Positions 10,353 through 19,942 of a DNA stretch of 64,000 nt are shown here, piece by piece. Each line of letters begins with the position of its first letter. Within the stretch, counting starts at the first letter, position 1. The stretch spans positions 186,001-250,000 of the forward strand of contig NZ_JAIUIE010000005.1 in the NCBI RefSeq assembly GCF_020165495.1, written 5' to 3'. Source of the stretch: Mesorhizobium sp. BR1-1-16. GTDB lineage: Bacteria; Pseudomonadota; Alphaproteobacteria; Rhizobiales; Kaistiaceae. The notes under the pieces were generated by a model, which made no database searches, was not told the origin of the DNA, and worked only from the letters and a program-made list of their open reading frames with translations. Both the position numbers and the translations under genes were made by a program.

Positions 10353-11090
10353 TCAGAAGAGGCCGGTCGCATGCGACGCCCAGCGATAGACGATCATTCC
10401 GAGCTCCGCCCCGAAGAACACGATGGCGGTGTTCCAGACCAGCGCAATCACTGAAAGCACTGCGCCGACCAGGATGGCGATCCCGTCGCGCTCGATGAGC
10501 CCGAAGGCAAAGGCGATGACCGCCAGGGCCGGAAGCTGGTTGCCGAGCGGGATCGGCAGCAGGATCATGACCGCATGCACGAAGATCGGCAGCGCCAGCA
10601 CGAACTGCGCGGTGCGACCCGAAAGGCCGTGCAGCCGCGGGCGCAGCATCCACTCGACCTTTCGAAACCACGGCGCAATCCAGGCTCCGCCCTTGACGAC
10701 CGGATCGCGCGGCAGGCTGAACTTTCGGATCCAGCCCGGCAGGAGCAACTGGTCGGCACCGATCATCACCTGCAATGAGAGGATCGCGAGCGCCGCGCCG
10801 AAGACGACGCCGGTCGGCAGGCCGGGGATCGGGACGAAGGAAGGCAGCGCCAGCATCAGGATGGTCAGGCCGAGGCCTGATTTGCCCAGCGCGTCGAAGA
10901 AGGCACCGACCGAAATGCGCTCGCCTTCGAGCACCGCGCCGAGATTGGCGAGCAGCGTGGAGGCCGAGCGTTCGCGCGCGAAAGCCGCAGCCGCCGGCGA
11001 TGACATGTCTTCGATCGTCAAGCCCTGCTCCAACCTTTGCCGCGGCCGTGTCGTCAGCGCCATATAGGGCGGGAGGACCGGAGCCGCCAT
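10353..11090 (-). CDS. Exopolysaccharide synthesis ExoD-family membrane protein
   Basis: Integral membrane protein of 245 residues in the ExoD family, named for an exopolysaccharide gene of rhizobia whose biochemical role is still unclear. A cytoplasmic N-terminus (about 1-60, with the family-like LxxLGAVLEGERISVGAF) is followed by several hydrophobic segments, including LTILMLALPSFVPIPGLPTG and a repeated helical pair toward the C-terminus. The ATG at 11090 gives the longest frame; ATG 11063 is possible and neither has a strong ribosome site. The small membrane protein at 9906-10274 follows on the same strand. Confidence 0.82.
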   Translation of the reverse strand: MAAPVLPPYMALTTRPRQRLEQGLTIEDMSSPAAAAFARERSASTLLANLGAVLEGERISVGAFFDALGKSGLGLTILMLALPSFVPIPGLPTGVVFGAALAILSLQVMIGADQLLLPGWIRKFSLPRDPVVKGGAWIAPWFRKVEWMLRPRLHGLSGRTAQFVLALPIFVHAVMILLPIPLGNQLPALAVIAFAFGLIERDGIAILVGAVLSVIALVWNTAIVFFGAELGMIVYRWASHATGLF

Positions 11091-11170
11091 ATCGGCGCAC
11101 CGTCTCGATCTCCATGGGAACCTACTTGCAATCCGCGCGTCCCTAATGTCGTCATCATTGGCCGCGAGGA

Positions 11171-13582
11171 GTGGTGTCGGCCGGCGAGGCGGGAGTGCGT
11201 GAATTGCTGCGAGGATCGGGCCTGGCGAAGGGGTTGCGGCGAGGCGTGCTGGCGCTGGCGCTGCTGGCAGCGGCGCTGGTGTCGCTGGACCTCGAGGCCG
11301 CCCCCGCGATCGCCCAGAGCGACGTTACGGCAGACACTGACGACGCGCAGACACGGCTCGACCGCTGGAACAGCGACCTGACGCGGATCGACATGGCGCT
11401 CGACCGTGTCAATGTATCGGACTTCGACCTCCGCGGGCTTCGCGATGAAACGCTCGCCATCGTCAATTCGGCGACCACCTATGCCGAGACGCTCGGGCCG
11501 AAGGTCGATGCGGCGATGGCGCAGGTCAAGGAGCTGTCGCCGATCGAGGGCGCCGACGCCACGGTCTCCGATGCCATCAAGGACAATCTCACCGCCGCCC
11601 AGAAGCTGCTCGGTGATCTCTCGGGCAGTCAGAAGCAGGCGCAGGCCATCGCCGCGCATGGCGCCTACACGACGACCCAGATCAATGATCGGCGGCGGCG
11701 GCTCTTCACCGGCCGCCTGCTGGAGCGCAATGCCAGCCTGATCGACCCGACCCTCTGGAGCGATGCGGCGAAGGAATTCCCGAACGTCGTCAATCGCGGC
11801 AGCGACATCATCACCGGCTGGTTCAACATCCTCCAGGACCGCAATGATCGCGCCGCCGTGGCGGTCGTCCTCGGCGTGCTCGCCGCCATGCTGGCGCTCA
11901 TCGTTCCCGGTCGGCGTTTCGTCATCCGCCATCTGAGGCTCAGACCCGCGCGGCCAGACGAACGGAGCGGCCGCGAACCCAAGGTGATCGCGGCGGCGAC
12001 CGTGGTGGCGCTCAACACGCTGGTGCCGGTCGGCGTGCTCATTGGCGGCCACGCCATCCTCAATGCGCTCGACCTCTCGCCAAGCCGCATCGATCAGCTC
12101 TTCTGGGGCGTCACCTCCGCCGTCGCGCTGTTCTCGCTCGGCTTTGGCGTCTCGCGCGCGCTGCTTGCGCCGGGCCGGCCGGATCTGCGGCTCGTCGAGA
12201 TCGAAGAGGCCGCGGCGACGCGGATCTTCAATTTCACGGTCGTGATCGCCGCGATGCAGGGCATGGCGGTCTTCATCGAACGCTTCTCGACCATCGCCTA
12301 TACCGGCCTGCCGGTGATCATCGCCGCCGACGGCCTGATCTCGACCATATCGGCCATCCTGATCATCCTCACGGTCCGCACCATCAATCATCGCGACCCG
12401 GCCGAGGAAGACGATGACGACCCCGCGACCGAGGGACCGATCTTCCGCCGTCTGGCGCTGATCGGCGCCAGCATCATGGCTGCGGTCTCAATCGTCGCCG
12501 ACCTGATCGGCTATGTCTCGCTCGGCCGGTTCATCACCACGCAGATCGTGTGGATTTCGATCGTCATCGCCCTCCTGGTGCTCCTGATGATGCTGGTCGA
12601 CCAGCTGACCGCGGCGTGGTTCCGCCGCGAAGGCGTTGTCGGCAGCCGCCTGATCGCCTCGGTCGGCTTCGCCCCGCGTTCGCTGACGCAGGTCGGCGTG
12701 TTGTTCAACGGGCTCATACGCGCACTGATGGTCGGCATGGCAATCCTGCTGATCATCGCGCCCTGGGGCGTCGATTCGACGTCGGTGTTCGAGAGCATCC
12801 GCCAGCTCTTCTTCGGCTTCCGCATCGGATCGATCTCGATCTCGATCTCGACGATCTTCGCCGGCATCGCGGTCTTCGTCGTCGGCGTCGTCGTGACGCG
12901 CGCGCTGCAGGGCTGGCTCGATACCCGCTTCCTGCCGACGACGCGGCTCGATTCGGGTCTCCGGAACTCGATCCGCACCAGCGTCGGCTATATCGGCATG
13001 ATCACGGCGGCGACGATCGCCTTCGGCTATGCCGGACTCGATCTCTCCAATATCGCCATCGTCGCCGGCGCACTTTCGGTCGGCATCGGCCTCGGCCTGC
13101 AGGCGATCGTCAACAACTTCGTCTCCGGCCTCATCTTGCTCGCCGAACGGCCGATCCGCGCCGGCGACTGGATCGCGGTCGGCGCCGAGGAGGGCATCGT
13201 CAAGAGGATCAATGTCCGCGCCACCGAGATCGAGACCTTCGACCGCGCAACGTTGATCGTGCCGAATTCGAGCCTCATCACCGGCACGGTCAAGAACATG
13301 GTGCTGCGCGACCGCTCGGGACGGATCATCATCCCGGTGACCGTCGCGAAATCCTCGGACCCGGAAAAGGTCCGAAGCGTCCTGATCGCCGCGGCGAAGG
13401 CCCATCGGCTCGTGCTCGCCTATCCCGAGCCAAGCGTCCTGTTCAATGCGTTCTCGGCCGCCTCGCTCGACTTCGAGCTGCGCTGCTACCTGTCGGATAT
13501 CAGCCAGGGCGCACAGGTCCGCTCCGATCTTCGCTTCGAATTCCTCGCCCGCTTCCCGGCCGAGGACATCGCGTTGCCGTGA
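11171..13582 (+). CDS. MscS-family mechanosensitive channel with DUF3772 periplasmic domain
   Basis: Large MscS-superfamily channel of about 800 residues, likely a pressure valve at the inner membrane. Order: signal or anchor (about 15-40); an acidic periplasmic coiled region of the DUF3772 type starting near DDAQTRLDRWNSDL (about 57-215); roughly ten membrane spans; then the pore helix and beta domain, with GIGLGLQAIVNNFVSGLILL near residue 640 and LAERPIRAGDWI after it. An acidic loop (DPAEEDDDDP) lies between spans. The start is uncertain: tandem GTGs at 11171/11174 and another GTG at 11195 all fit. Confidence 0.9.
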   Translation: MVSAGEAGVRELLRGSGLAKGLRRGVLALALLAAALVSLDLEAAPAIAQSDVTADTDDAQTRLDRWNSDLTRIDMALDRVNVSDFDLRGLRDETLAIVNSATTYAETLGPKVDAAMAQVKELSPIEGADATVSDAIKDNLTAAQKLLGDLSGSQKQAQAIAAHGAYTTTQINDRRRRLFTGRLLERNASLIDPTLWSDAAKEFPNVVNRGSDIITGWFNILQDRNDRAAVAVVLGVLAAMLALIVPGRRFVIRHLRLRPARPDERSGREPKVIAAATVVALNTLVPVGVLIGGHAILNALDLSPSRIDQLFWGVTSAVALFSLGFGVSRALLAPGRPDLRLVEIEEAAATRIFNFTVVIAAMQGMAVFIERFSTIAYTGLPVIIAADGLISTISAILIILTVRTINHRDPAEEDDDDPATEGPIFRRLALIGASIMAAVSIVADLIGYVSLGRFITTQIVWISIVIALLVLLMMLVDQLTAAWFRREGVVGSRLIASVGFAPRSLTQVGVLFNGLIRALMVGMAILLIIAPWGVDSTSVFESIRQLFFGFRIGSISISISTIFAGIAVFVVGVVVTRALQGWLDTRFLPTTRLDSGLRNSIRTSVGYIGMITAATIAFGYAGLDLSNIAIVAGALSVGIGLGLQAIVNNFVSGLILLAERPIRAGDWIAVGAEEGIVKRINVRATEIETFDRATLIVPNSSLITGTVKNMVLRDRSGRIIIPVTVAKSSDPEKVRSVLIAAAKAHRLVLAYPEPSVLFNAFSAASLDFELRCYLSDISQGAQVRSDLRFEFLARFPAEDIALP

Positions 13583-13655
13583 CGACATTGCCGCGCGGCC
13601 GCAAATCAGCCAACACTGCCGGCAGAACGGCCCCATCCGCCAAGAAGGTGTTTCG

Positions 13656-14267
13656 ATGAACAGTTTGATCCGGCGCATGGCGCCGATCGCCACGGCCGTG
13701 TCGCTGGCGTTTGTGCTCGCCGGTTGCACCAAGACCACGGTGGAAGCGCCGCGCTCGCCGGTCTTCTACGACCGGCTCGATGCCGCAGGGGCAGCAGTCA
13801 GTCCTGAAGCCGCCGCCAGCATGATCTCCGGCTATCGCGCCGGCCACGGCCTCGGCCCGGTCGCCGTCGACCCGCTCCTCAACAAGATGGCCGCGGACCA
13901 GGCGCGCGCCATGGCCGCTGTCGATCAGGTCGGTCACGACGTCAAGGGCGGCGGCAGCTTCGCGCGGCGCCTGACGGCGTCTGGCTTCGATGCCGGCCTT
14001 GCAGTCGAGAATGTCGGCGCCGGCTACCGCACGCTGGCAGAGGCTTTTTCCGGCTGGCGGGATTCGAAGCCCCACAACGCCAATATGCTGAAGCCCGGTG
14101 TCACCCGGCTCGGCATCGGCACCGCCTATGCGCCGTCGAGCAAATACAAGGTCTACTGGTCGCTGATCCTCGCCAAGCCGTATGAGCCGCCGCCAGTGTC
14201 GAGCGTTCCCTTGCCGGCTGACGGAAGCACCGTGGTTTCGATCGGCGGCTCGGTCGTCGCTAGGTAG
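13656..14267 (+). CDS. CAP-domain lipoprotein
   Basis: Lipoprotein of 203 residues. The N-terminus is a type II signal with lipobox LAGC (Cys about residue 24), and the rest is a CAP/SCP domain, shown by AVENVGAG and the HNANML motif followed by GVTRLGIG. CAP proteins are secreted or envelope-bound and usually lack a known enzyme activity. ATG 13656 is chosen because AAGAAGGTG precedes it and the lipobox falls at the right distance; a longer reading would run into the MscS gene. It lies 73 bases after the channel gene and may be co-transcribed. Role unknown. Confidence 0.85.
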   Translation: MNSLIRRMAPIATAVSLAFVLAGCTKTTVEAPRSPVFYDRLDAAGAAVSPEAAASMISGYRAGHGLGPVAVDPLLNKMAADQARAMAAVDQVGHDVKGGGSFARRLTASGFDAGLAVENVGAGYRTLAEAFSGWRDSKPHNANMLKPGVTRLGIGTAYAPSSKYKVYWSLILAKPYEPPPVSSVPLPADGSTVVSIGGSVVAR

Positions 14268-14296
14268 CCTCGCGCGCCGTCTCGCCGCAGCGAGGC
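14267..14296 (+). terminator. Hairpin at the end of the CAP lipoprotein gene
   Basis: A 7-bp stem (GCCTCGC / GCGAGGC) beginning at the stop codon, with a 16-base loop that can pair further. No T-run follows, so a terminator role is uncertain. Confidence 0.35.
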
Positions 14297-14570
14297 ATAT
14301 CGTCATACCAATGGGTTGACTGCACTCTCCTTGCCTCCGCTATGCGGGAGCGGGCTGCCTTCTGCAACGTGAAGCAATTCGTCATTGACGGAACGGCCGG
14401 ACCGCCGCTAGCTAGCAACTCCCGACGCGCGAGCGAACCTTTGCCGCCGATGGAGCCACAGCCTCATCAGCACGCTTGAAATACGATCGGGAGTCGAATT
14501 AAAAGAGCCGTGCGACTTGCCCGAGGAACGCCCGGGCTCCAAAGGTCGTACCATTCGGGAGAGAGATATC
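14297..14570 (+). promoter_or_regulatory. Upstream control region of the chvE-ggu locus
   Basis: This non-coding stretch separates the lipoprotein gene from the first chvE. The best promoter-like pair is TTGAAA (14476-14481) and TTAAAA (14499-14504) with a 17-base spacer, which would give a leader of about 60 bases ending in GGGAGAGAGA, the ribosome site of chvE. A second -35-like TTGACT at 14316 has no good partner. No regulator gene lies next to it, and I see no clear operator. Confidence 0.35.
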
Positions 14571-15641
14571 GTGAAGCTTTATAAAACCGCGATCGCCGCG
14601 CTTGCGCTCGGCGTTGTCGCCCTGTCGCCGTCGGCTCATGCCGAGGACAAGGGTCTCGTCGGCGTCCTCATGCCGACCAAGACCTCGCAGCGTTGGATCA
14701 ATGACGGCGACGCCGTCAAGTCGCAGCTCGAGGCCAAGGGCTACACCGTCGACCTGCAATATGCGCAGGACGATATTCCGAACCAGCTCAGCCAGCTCGA
14801 GAACGAGATCACCAAGGGCCCGAAGGCCCTGATCATCGCCTCGATCGACGGCACGACGCTGTCGGACGCCCTGCAGAAGGCTGCTGACGCCGGCGTGGTC
14901 GTGGTGGCCTATGACCGCCTGATCAAGAAGACGCCGAATGTCGACTACTACACGACCTTCGACAATTTCGGCGTCGGCGTCATCCAGGCCAACTCGCTCG
15001 TCAAGGGCCTGAAGGAGCGCTTCCCCGATACGAAGCCCTGGAACGTCGAGCTCTTCGGCGGTTCGCCGGACGACAACAACGCCTTCTTCTTCTACAACGG
15101 CGCCATGTCGGTCCTGCAGCCGCTGATCGATGACGGCTCGATCAAGATCGTGTCCGGCCAGACCGGTATGGACAAGGTCGGCACGCTGCGCTGGCTCGCC
15201 GCCACCGCCCAGGCCCGCATGGACAACCTCCTGTCGGCCAACTATTCGGATGGCAAGCGCGTCGACGGCGTGCTTTCGCCCTATGACGGCCTGTCGCGCG
15301 GCATCATCGCCTCGCTCCGCGGCGTCGGCTACGGCACCGCCGACCAGCCCTGGCCGATCATCACCGGCCAGGACGCCGAGACCGCTTCGGTCAAGGCGAT
15401 CATCGCTGGCGAGCAGTATTCGACCGTGTTCAAGGACACGCGCGACCTGGCCAAGTCGACCGTCGAGCTCACCGACACCGTCCTTTCGGGCGGCAAGCCG
15501 GCCAATCTCGACACGACCACCTATAACAATGACGTCAAGGTCGTTCCCTCGATCCTGCTGACGCCCCATGAGGTGGACAAGTCGAACTACCAGGCGCTCG
15601 TCGTCGACTCGGGCTACATCAAGGCCGACGAACTCAAGTAA
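14571..15641 (+). CDS. chvE: Periplasmic multiple-sugar-binding protein, ChvE type (copy 1)
   Basis: Substrate-binding subunit of a sugar ABC importer; ChvE of Agrobacterium binds glucose, galactose, arabinose and related sugars. This 356-residue protein has a Sec signal cut after AHA at about residue 24, then a type I periplasmic fold ([42 protein letters not shown]). The start is GTG 14571, with GGGAGAGAGA just upstream; the signal peptide begins exactly there. A near-identical copy follows, and the ABC and permease genes gguA and gguB lie downstream, so this is the importer's receptor. A strong hairpin follows the stop codon. Confidence 0.93.
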   Translation: MKLYKTAIAALALGVVALSPSAHAEDKGLVGVLMPTKTSQRWINDGDAVKSQLEAKGYTVDLQYAQDDIPNQLSQLENEITKGPKALIIASIDGTTLSDALQKAADAGVVVVAYDRLIKKTPNVDYYTTFDNFGVGVIQANSLVKGLKERFPDTKPWNVELFGGSPDDNNAFFFYNGAMSVLQPLIDDGSIKIVSGQTGMDKVGTLRWLAATAQARMDNLLSANYSDGKRVDGVLSPYDGLSRGIIASLRGVGYGTADQPWPIITGQDAETASVKAIIAGEQYSTVFKDTRDLAKSTVELTDTVLSGGKPANLDTTTYNNDVKVVPSILLTPHEVDKSNYQALVVDSGYIKADELK

Positions 15642-15655
15642 TATTCGAACGATAA

Positions 15656-15685
15656 GGAGAGGCTCCGCCAAGGCGGAGCCTCTTC
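15656..15685 (+). terminator. Perfect hairpin after chvE copy 1
   Basis: A 14-bp inverted repeat (GAGGCTCCGCC / GGCGGAGCCTC core) with only AA at its centre, so the real loop must open by one or two pairs. It starts 15 bases after the stop codon and is followed by TTCGC, not a T-run. It may protect the 3' end of the binding-protein mRNA or reduce read-through, as is known for intergenic hairpins behind other binding-protein genes. Confidence 0.65.
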
Positions 15686-15899
15686 GCTACCTGCCGTTGT
15701 TTCAGCCAAATCCCTTCGAATTCGTCTTGCCGGTGCGCCGCGCCGGTCGCTCGCCAGCGATGGCCGTTGCCGGAACCCGTTCCAGCGAGGGAACAGGCGA
15801 CGCGGGCATGCGCGGGCAACGGATGAAGGTCGAATGAGCGTTGATATCGTGGAAGCGCCGCCTGCCGGCGCAAATGTCCTGTAACCCGGAGAGAGAATC

Positions 15900-16970
15900 T
15901 TGGGTCTGTCAAAGATGATGCTCGGCGCACTGGCGCTCAGCGTAGCTGCCCTGTCGACGGCCGCTCATGCGGAAGACAAGGGAACGATCGGCGTCCTGAT
16001 GCCGAGCAAGACGATCCAGCGCTGGATCAATGACGGCGACTTCGTCAAGTCGCAGCTCGAGGCGAAGGGCTACACCGTCGACCTCCAGTATGCGCAGGAT
16101 AACATTCCGAACCAGCTCAGCCAGCTCGAGAACGAGATCACCAAGGGCCCGAAGGGCCTGATCATCGCCTCGATCGACGGCACCACGATGACCGACGCGC
16201 TGCAGAAGGCTGCTGACGCCGGTGTGGTCGTCGTGGCCTATGATCGCCTGATCAAGGGCACGCCGAATGTCGATTACTACACGACGTTCGACAATTTCGG
16301 CGTCGGCGTCATCCAGGCCAACTCGCTCATCAAGGGCCTGAAGGAACGTTTCCCCGACACGAAGCCCTGGAATGTCGAGCTGTTCGGCGGTTCGCCCGAC
16401 GATAACAACGCCTTCTTCTTCTACAATGGCGCCATGTCGGTCCTGCAGCCGCTGATCGACAACGGCACCATCAAGATCAAGTCTGGCCAGACCGGCATGG
16501 ACAAGGTCGGCACGCTGACCTGGCTCGCCGCAACGGCCCAGGCCCGCATGGACAACCTGCTTTCCGCCAATTATTCGGACGGCTCGCGGGTCGACGGCGT
16601 TCTTGCGCCGAATGACGGCCTTGCGCGCGGCATCATCGCCTCGCTCCGCGGCGTCGGTTACGGCTCTGCCGACCAGCCCTGGCCGATCATCACCGGCCAG
16701 GACGCCGAGACCGCCTCGATCAAGGCGATCATCGCCGGCGAGCAGTATTCGACCGTGTTCAAGGACACGCGCGATCTCGCCAAGTCGACCGTCGACCTGC
16801 TGGATACCGTCCTTTCGGGCGGCAAGCCGACCGGCCTCGACACGACCACCTACAACAACGACGTCAAGGTCGTCCCGTCGATCCTGCTGACCCCGGTCGA
16901 GGTCGACAAGGCCAACTATGAGAAGCTCGTCGTCGACTCGGGCTACATCAAGCCGGCCGATCTGAAGTAA
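15900..16970 (+). CDS. chvE: Periplasmic multiple-sugar-binding protein, ChvE type (copy 2)
   Basis: Second sugar-binding protein, 356 residues, the same length as copy 1 and roughly 90 percent identical by eye. Signal peptide cut after AHA at about residue 24; same type I periplasmic-binding fold. The start is probably TTG 15900, since GGAGAGAG lies five bases upstream; ATG 15915 would shorten the signal. Substitutions cluster partly in regions that could alter sugar preference (SKTIQ for [13 protein letters not shown] for LSPYDGLS). It is nearer to gguA than copy 1, and is followed by the same hairpin. Both copies look intact. Confidence 0.92.
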   Translation: MGLSKMMLGALALSVAALSTAAHAEDKGTIGVLMPSKTIQRWINDGDFVKSQLEAKGYTVDLQYAQDNIPNQLSQLENEITKGPKGLIIASIDGTTMTDALQKAADAGVVVVAYDRLIKGTPNVDYYTTFDNFGVGVIQANSLIKGLKERFPDTKPWNVELFGGSPDDNNAFFFYNGAMSVLQPLIDNGTIKIKSGQTGMDKVGTLTWLAATAQARMDNLLSANYSDGSRVDGVLAPNDGLARGIIASLRGVGYGSADQPWPIITGQDAETASIKAIIAGEQYSTVFKDTRDLAKSTVDLLDTVLSGGKPTGLDTTTYNNDVKVVPSILLTPVEVDKANYEKLVVDSGYIKPADLK

Positions 16971-16985
16971 TACTAGAGTGACACG

Positions 16986-17015
16986 GGAGAGGCCCCGCCA
17001 AGGCGGAGCCTCTCC
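16986..17015 (+). terminator. Hairpin after chvE copy 2
   Basis: A 14-pair inverted repeat with one C-A mismatch and an AA centre, nearly the same sequence as the hairpin after copy 1. It stands 15 bases past the stop and 62 bases before gguA. No strong T-run follows. Probably an mRNA-stabilising or attenuating element setting the ratio of binding protein to transporter. Confidence 0.62.
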
Positions 17016-17077
17016 TCATTCAGCGGGCGAAGGGCACAGCTCGTCGCATTCGCAAGCCTGAGCGGGAGCGGCCGTCC

Positions 17078-18613
17078 ATGCCGTCATACATTCTTGAGAT
17101 GCAGGACATCACCAAGACCTTTCCAGGGGTCAAGGCGCTGTCCAACGTCAATCTTAAGGTCGAGGAAGGCGAGATCCACGCCATCTGCGGCGAGAACGGC
17201 GCCGGCAAGTCGACCCTCATGAAGGTGCTCTCGGGCGTCTATCCGAGCGGCGACTATGAAGGCAAGATCATCTATCGCGGCGAGGAATGCCACTTCAAGG
17301 GCATCCACGACAGCGAGGAAAAAGGCATCGTCATCATTCACCAGGAATTGGCCCTGGTCCCGATGCTGTCGATCGCCGAGAATATCTTCCTCGGCAACGA
17401 ACACGCGCATTGGGGTGTCATCAACTGGCACGCCAACGAAACGCGCACACGTCAGCTTCTCGCGAAGGTGGGCCTCAGCGAGGACCCGCAGACGCTGATC
17501 ACCAATATCGGCACTGGCAAGCAGCAATTGGTGGAAATCGCCAAGGCGCTCAGCAAGGACGTCGAACTCCTGATCCTCGACGAGCCGACGGCGAGCCTGT
17601 CGGAGAAGGATAGCCAGGCGCTGCTCGATCTGCTGCTCGAGTTCAAGCGACAGGGCATCACGTCGATCATCATTTCGCACAAGCTGAACGAGATCAATCG
17701 CGTCGCCGACCACGTCACCGTCATTCGCGACGGGCGGACGATCGAGACGCTGGATCGATCGCAGATCAGCGAAGACCGGATCATCACCTCGATGGTCGGC
17801 CGCTCGCTGGAGGATCGCTATCCGCCGCGCGATCCGAAGATCGGCGAGCCGATCTTCGAAGTGAAGAACTGGTCGGTCTACCATCCGCAGCATCCCGAGC
17901 GGCAGGTGATCAAGAATATCGACATCACCGTTCGCAAGGGCGAGGTCGTCGGCATCGCCGGGTTGATGGGCGCAGGCCGCACCGAATTCGCGATGAGCCT
18001 GTTCGGCCGCAGCTATGGCCGCAAGATCACCGGCGAGGTCTTCCTGCATGGCAAGGCAATCGACGTTTCGACGGTCGGCAAGGCTGTCGATCGCGGCCTT
18101 GCCTATGTCACGGAGGACCGCAAGGTCTTCGGGCTCAACCTGATCGATACGATCAAGAACAACATCACGATCGCCAATCTGCCGGGCGTTTCAAACGTCG
18201 GCGTCATCGACGAGTTGAAGGAACTCGACGTTGCCAACGATTACCGGCAAAAGACGAATATCCGTTCGCCAAGCGTGTTCCAGAAGACCGGCAATCTCTC
18301 CGGCGGCAACCAGCAGAAGGTCGTGCTGTCGAAGTGGCTGTTCTCCAGCCCGGAAGTGCTCATCCTCGACGAGCCGACGCGCGGCATCGATGTCGGCGCC
18401 AAATATGAAATCTACACGATCATCGCGCGCCTCGCAGCCGAGGGCCGCGCGATCATCGTCATCTCGTCCGAAATGCCCGAACTCCTTGGAATCTCCGACC
18501 GGATCTACGTGATGAACGAAGGCCGCATGGTTGGAGAAATGGCCGCGAGCGACGCCAGCCAGGAGAAGATCATGCGCGCCATCGTGCGCGGAGAAGGAAA
18601 AGCTGCATCATGA
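17078..18613 (+). CDS. gguA: Sugar ABC transporter ATP-binding protein GguA (MmsA-type)
   Basis: Cytoplasmic ATPase of the ChvE-GguAB importer, 511 residues, with two fused ABC modules as in all carbohydrate importers of this class. The first module has Walker [10 protein letters not shown] (38-46) and Walker [12 protein letters not shown]. The second has a degenerate Walker A (GLMGAGRTE), signature LSGGNQQK and Walker [14 protein letters not shown]. The ATG at 17078 follows GAGCGGGAGCGG. The last four bases overlap the start of gguB (ATGA), indicating tight coupling. Confidence 0.95.
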   Translation: MPSYILEMQDITKTFPGVKALSNVNLKVEEGEIHAICGENGAGKSTLMKVLSGVYPSGDYEGKIIYRGEECHFKGIHDSEEKGIVIIHQELALVPMLSIAENIFLGNEHAHWGVINWHANETRTRQLLAKVGLSEDPQTLITNIGTGKQQLVEIAKALSKDVELLILDEPTASLSEKDSQALLDLLLEFKRQGITSIIISHKLNEINRVADHVTVIRDGRTIETLDRSQISEDRIITSMVGRSLEDRYPPRDPKIGEPIFEVKNWSVYHPQHPERQVIKNIDITVRKGEVVGIAGLMGAGRTEFAMSLFGRSYGRKITGEVFLHGKAIDVSTVGKAVDRGLAYVTEDRKVFGLNLIDTIKNNITIANLPGVSNVGVIDELKELDVANDYRQKTNIRSPSVFQKTGNLSGGNQQKVVLSKWLFSSPEVLILDEPTRGIDVGAKYEIYTIIARLAAEGRAIIVISSEMPELLGISDRIYVMNEGRMVGEMAASDASQEKIMRAIVRGEGKAAS

Positions 18614-19899
18614 CCGATACCGCTCCAACACCGCAGACCGGCGTTGCGCAGGATGTGTCCGGCGGGCCGCGGGTCCCCGTCTCGTCGCTGGCGTCCAACC
18701 TGCGCGAATACGGGCTCGTGCTGGCGCTGATCGCCATCATGGTGTTCTTCCAGCTGACGACCGGCACCCTGTTCAAGCCGGTCAATCTCAGCAATCTCGT
18801 GCAGCAGAACAGCTTCATCATCGTGATGGCGCTCGGCATGCTGCTCGTCATCGTCTCGGGCCATATCGACCTTTCGGTCGGATCGGTCGCCGGTTTCATC
18901 GGCGCGCTGGCGGCGATGATGATGGTGATCTGGCCACTCGGCGGATTCCTCGGCAACCCGCTCGTCGTCTCGATCATCTGCCTCGCCATCGGCGGCGCGA
19001 TCGGTGCGGCGCAGGGCTACTGGATCGCCTACCACCGGATACCGAGCTTCATCGTGACGCTGGCCGGCATGCTCGTCTTCCGCGGCATGTGCCAGGGTCT
19101 TCTCGGTGGCGGCTCGTCGGTCGGCCCGCTTCCGGACAGCTTCAAGGCGCTGAGCTCCGGCTTCCTGCCTGAACTTCTCGGCACCTGGACGCTGATTCCC
19201 CCGACGGTGAACGCGGCCGGCAAGACGATTTTCGGCAGTGGCGTCACGCTCAACATGACCACGGTCGTGCTCGGGGTCATCGCGGTCCTTGCCTATGCGA
19301 TCTCTGGTGTCGGCGCCCGCCGGACGCGCGAAAAGCATGGCTACGCGGCCGAGCCCTTCGCGCTCTTCCTCGTCAAGACCGTCGTCATCTCCGCTCTGGC
19401 GCTGTTCTTCGTGTACCAGTTCGCCGTCTATCGCGGCTTCCCGATCGTCCTCGTGGTGATGGGAATCCTGGTCGCGATCTTCGTCTTCATCACGCGACAC
19501 ACGACCATTGGCCGCCGTGTCTATGCGATGGGCGGAAACATCAAGGCGGCACAGCTTTCCGGCATCAAGACGGAGCGGCTGACGCTGTATGTGTTCGTCA
19601 ATATGGGCGTGCTCTCCGCGCTTGGCGGGCTGATCATCGCCGCCCGCCTCGGCCAGGCGGTCCCAGCTGCCGGCCTCGGCAGCGAGCTCGACGTCATCGC
19701 GGCAGTGTTCATTGGCGGCGCGTCCGCGATGGGCGGCGTCGGCCAGGTGATCAGCACGGTCGTCGGCGGCTTCATCATGGGCGTCATGAACAACGGCATG
19801 TCGATCATGGGCGTCAATGTCGACTGGCAGCAGGTCGTCAAGGGCCTGGTGCTGCTCGGCGCCGTCATCTTCGACGTCTACAACAAGAACAAGGGCTGA
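18610..19899 (+). CDS. gguB: Sugar ABC transporter permease GguB (MmsB-type)
   Basis: Membrane permease of the same importer, 429 residues. About eleven to twelve hydrophobic segments are visible, with family sequences such as [14 protein letters not shown] and [12 protein letters not shown]. The length exceeds the usual 320-340 residues of ribose-type permeases, as expected for the MmsB/GguB/XylH subgroup. It starts at the ATGA overlap with gguA and ends before a strong bidirectional hairpin, so gguB closes the operon. Confidence 0.94.
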   Translation: MTDTAPTPQTGVAQDVSGGPRVPVSSLASNLREYGLVLALIAIMVFFQLTTGTLFKPVNLSNLVQQNSFIIVMALGMLLVIVSGHIDLSVGSVAGFIGALAAMMMVIWPLGGFLGNPLVVSIICLAIGGAIGAAQGYWIAYHRIPSFIVTLAGMLVFRGMCQGLLGGGSSVGPLPDSFKALSSGFLPELLGTWTLIPPTVNAAGKTIFGSGVTLNMTTVVLGVIAVLAYAISGVGARRTREKHGYAAEPFALFLVKTVVISALALFFVYQFAVYRGFPIVLVVMGILVAIFVFITRHTTIGRRVYAMGGNIKAAQLSGIKTERLTLYVFVNMGVLSALGGLIIAARLGQAVPAAGLGSELDVIAAVFIGGASAMGGVGQVISTVVGGFIMGVMNNGMSIMGVNVDWQQVVKGLVLLGAVIFDVYNKNKG

Positions 19900-19907
19900 G
19901 GCCCCTC

Positions 19908-19931
19908 GCTGAGCCGCGATGGCGGCTCAGC
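19908..19931. terminator. Bidirectional hairpin between gguB and the cupin gene
   Basis: A perfect 10-bp stem (GCTGAGCCGC / GCGGCTCAGC) with a GATG loop in the 43-base gap between two convergent genes. No T-run is present on either side, but position and stability fit a shared terminator. Confidence 0.65.
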
Positions 19932-19942
19932 CTCCCTCGGGA

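Larger units (their letters stand above)
14571..17015 (+). repeat. Tandem duplication of chvE with its trailing hairpin
   Basis: Two consecutive units, each consisting of a 356-codon chvE-type gene and a near-identical inverted repeat 14-15 bases after the stop (units 14571-15685 and 15900-17015). The mature proteins differ at about 32 of some 335 positions by my own count, and long DNA stretches match. The 214 bases between the units are not repeated as far as I can see. Confidence 0.85.
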
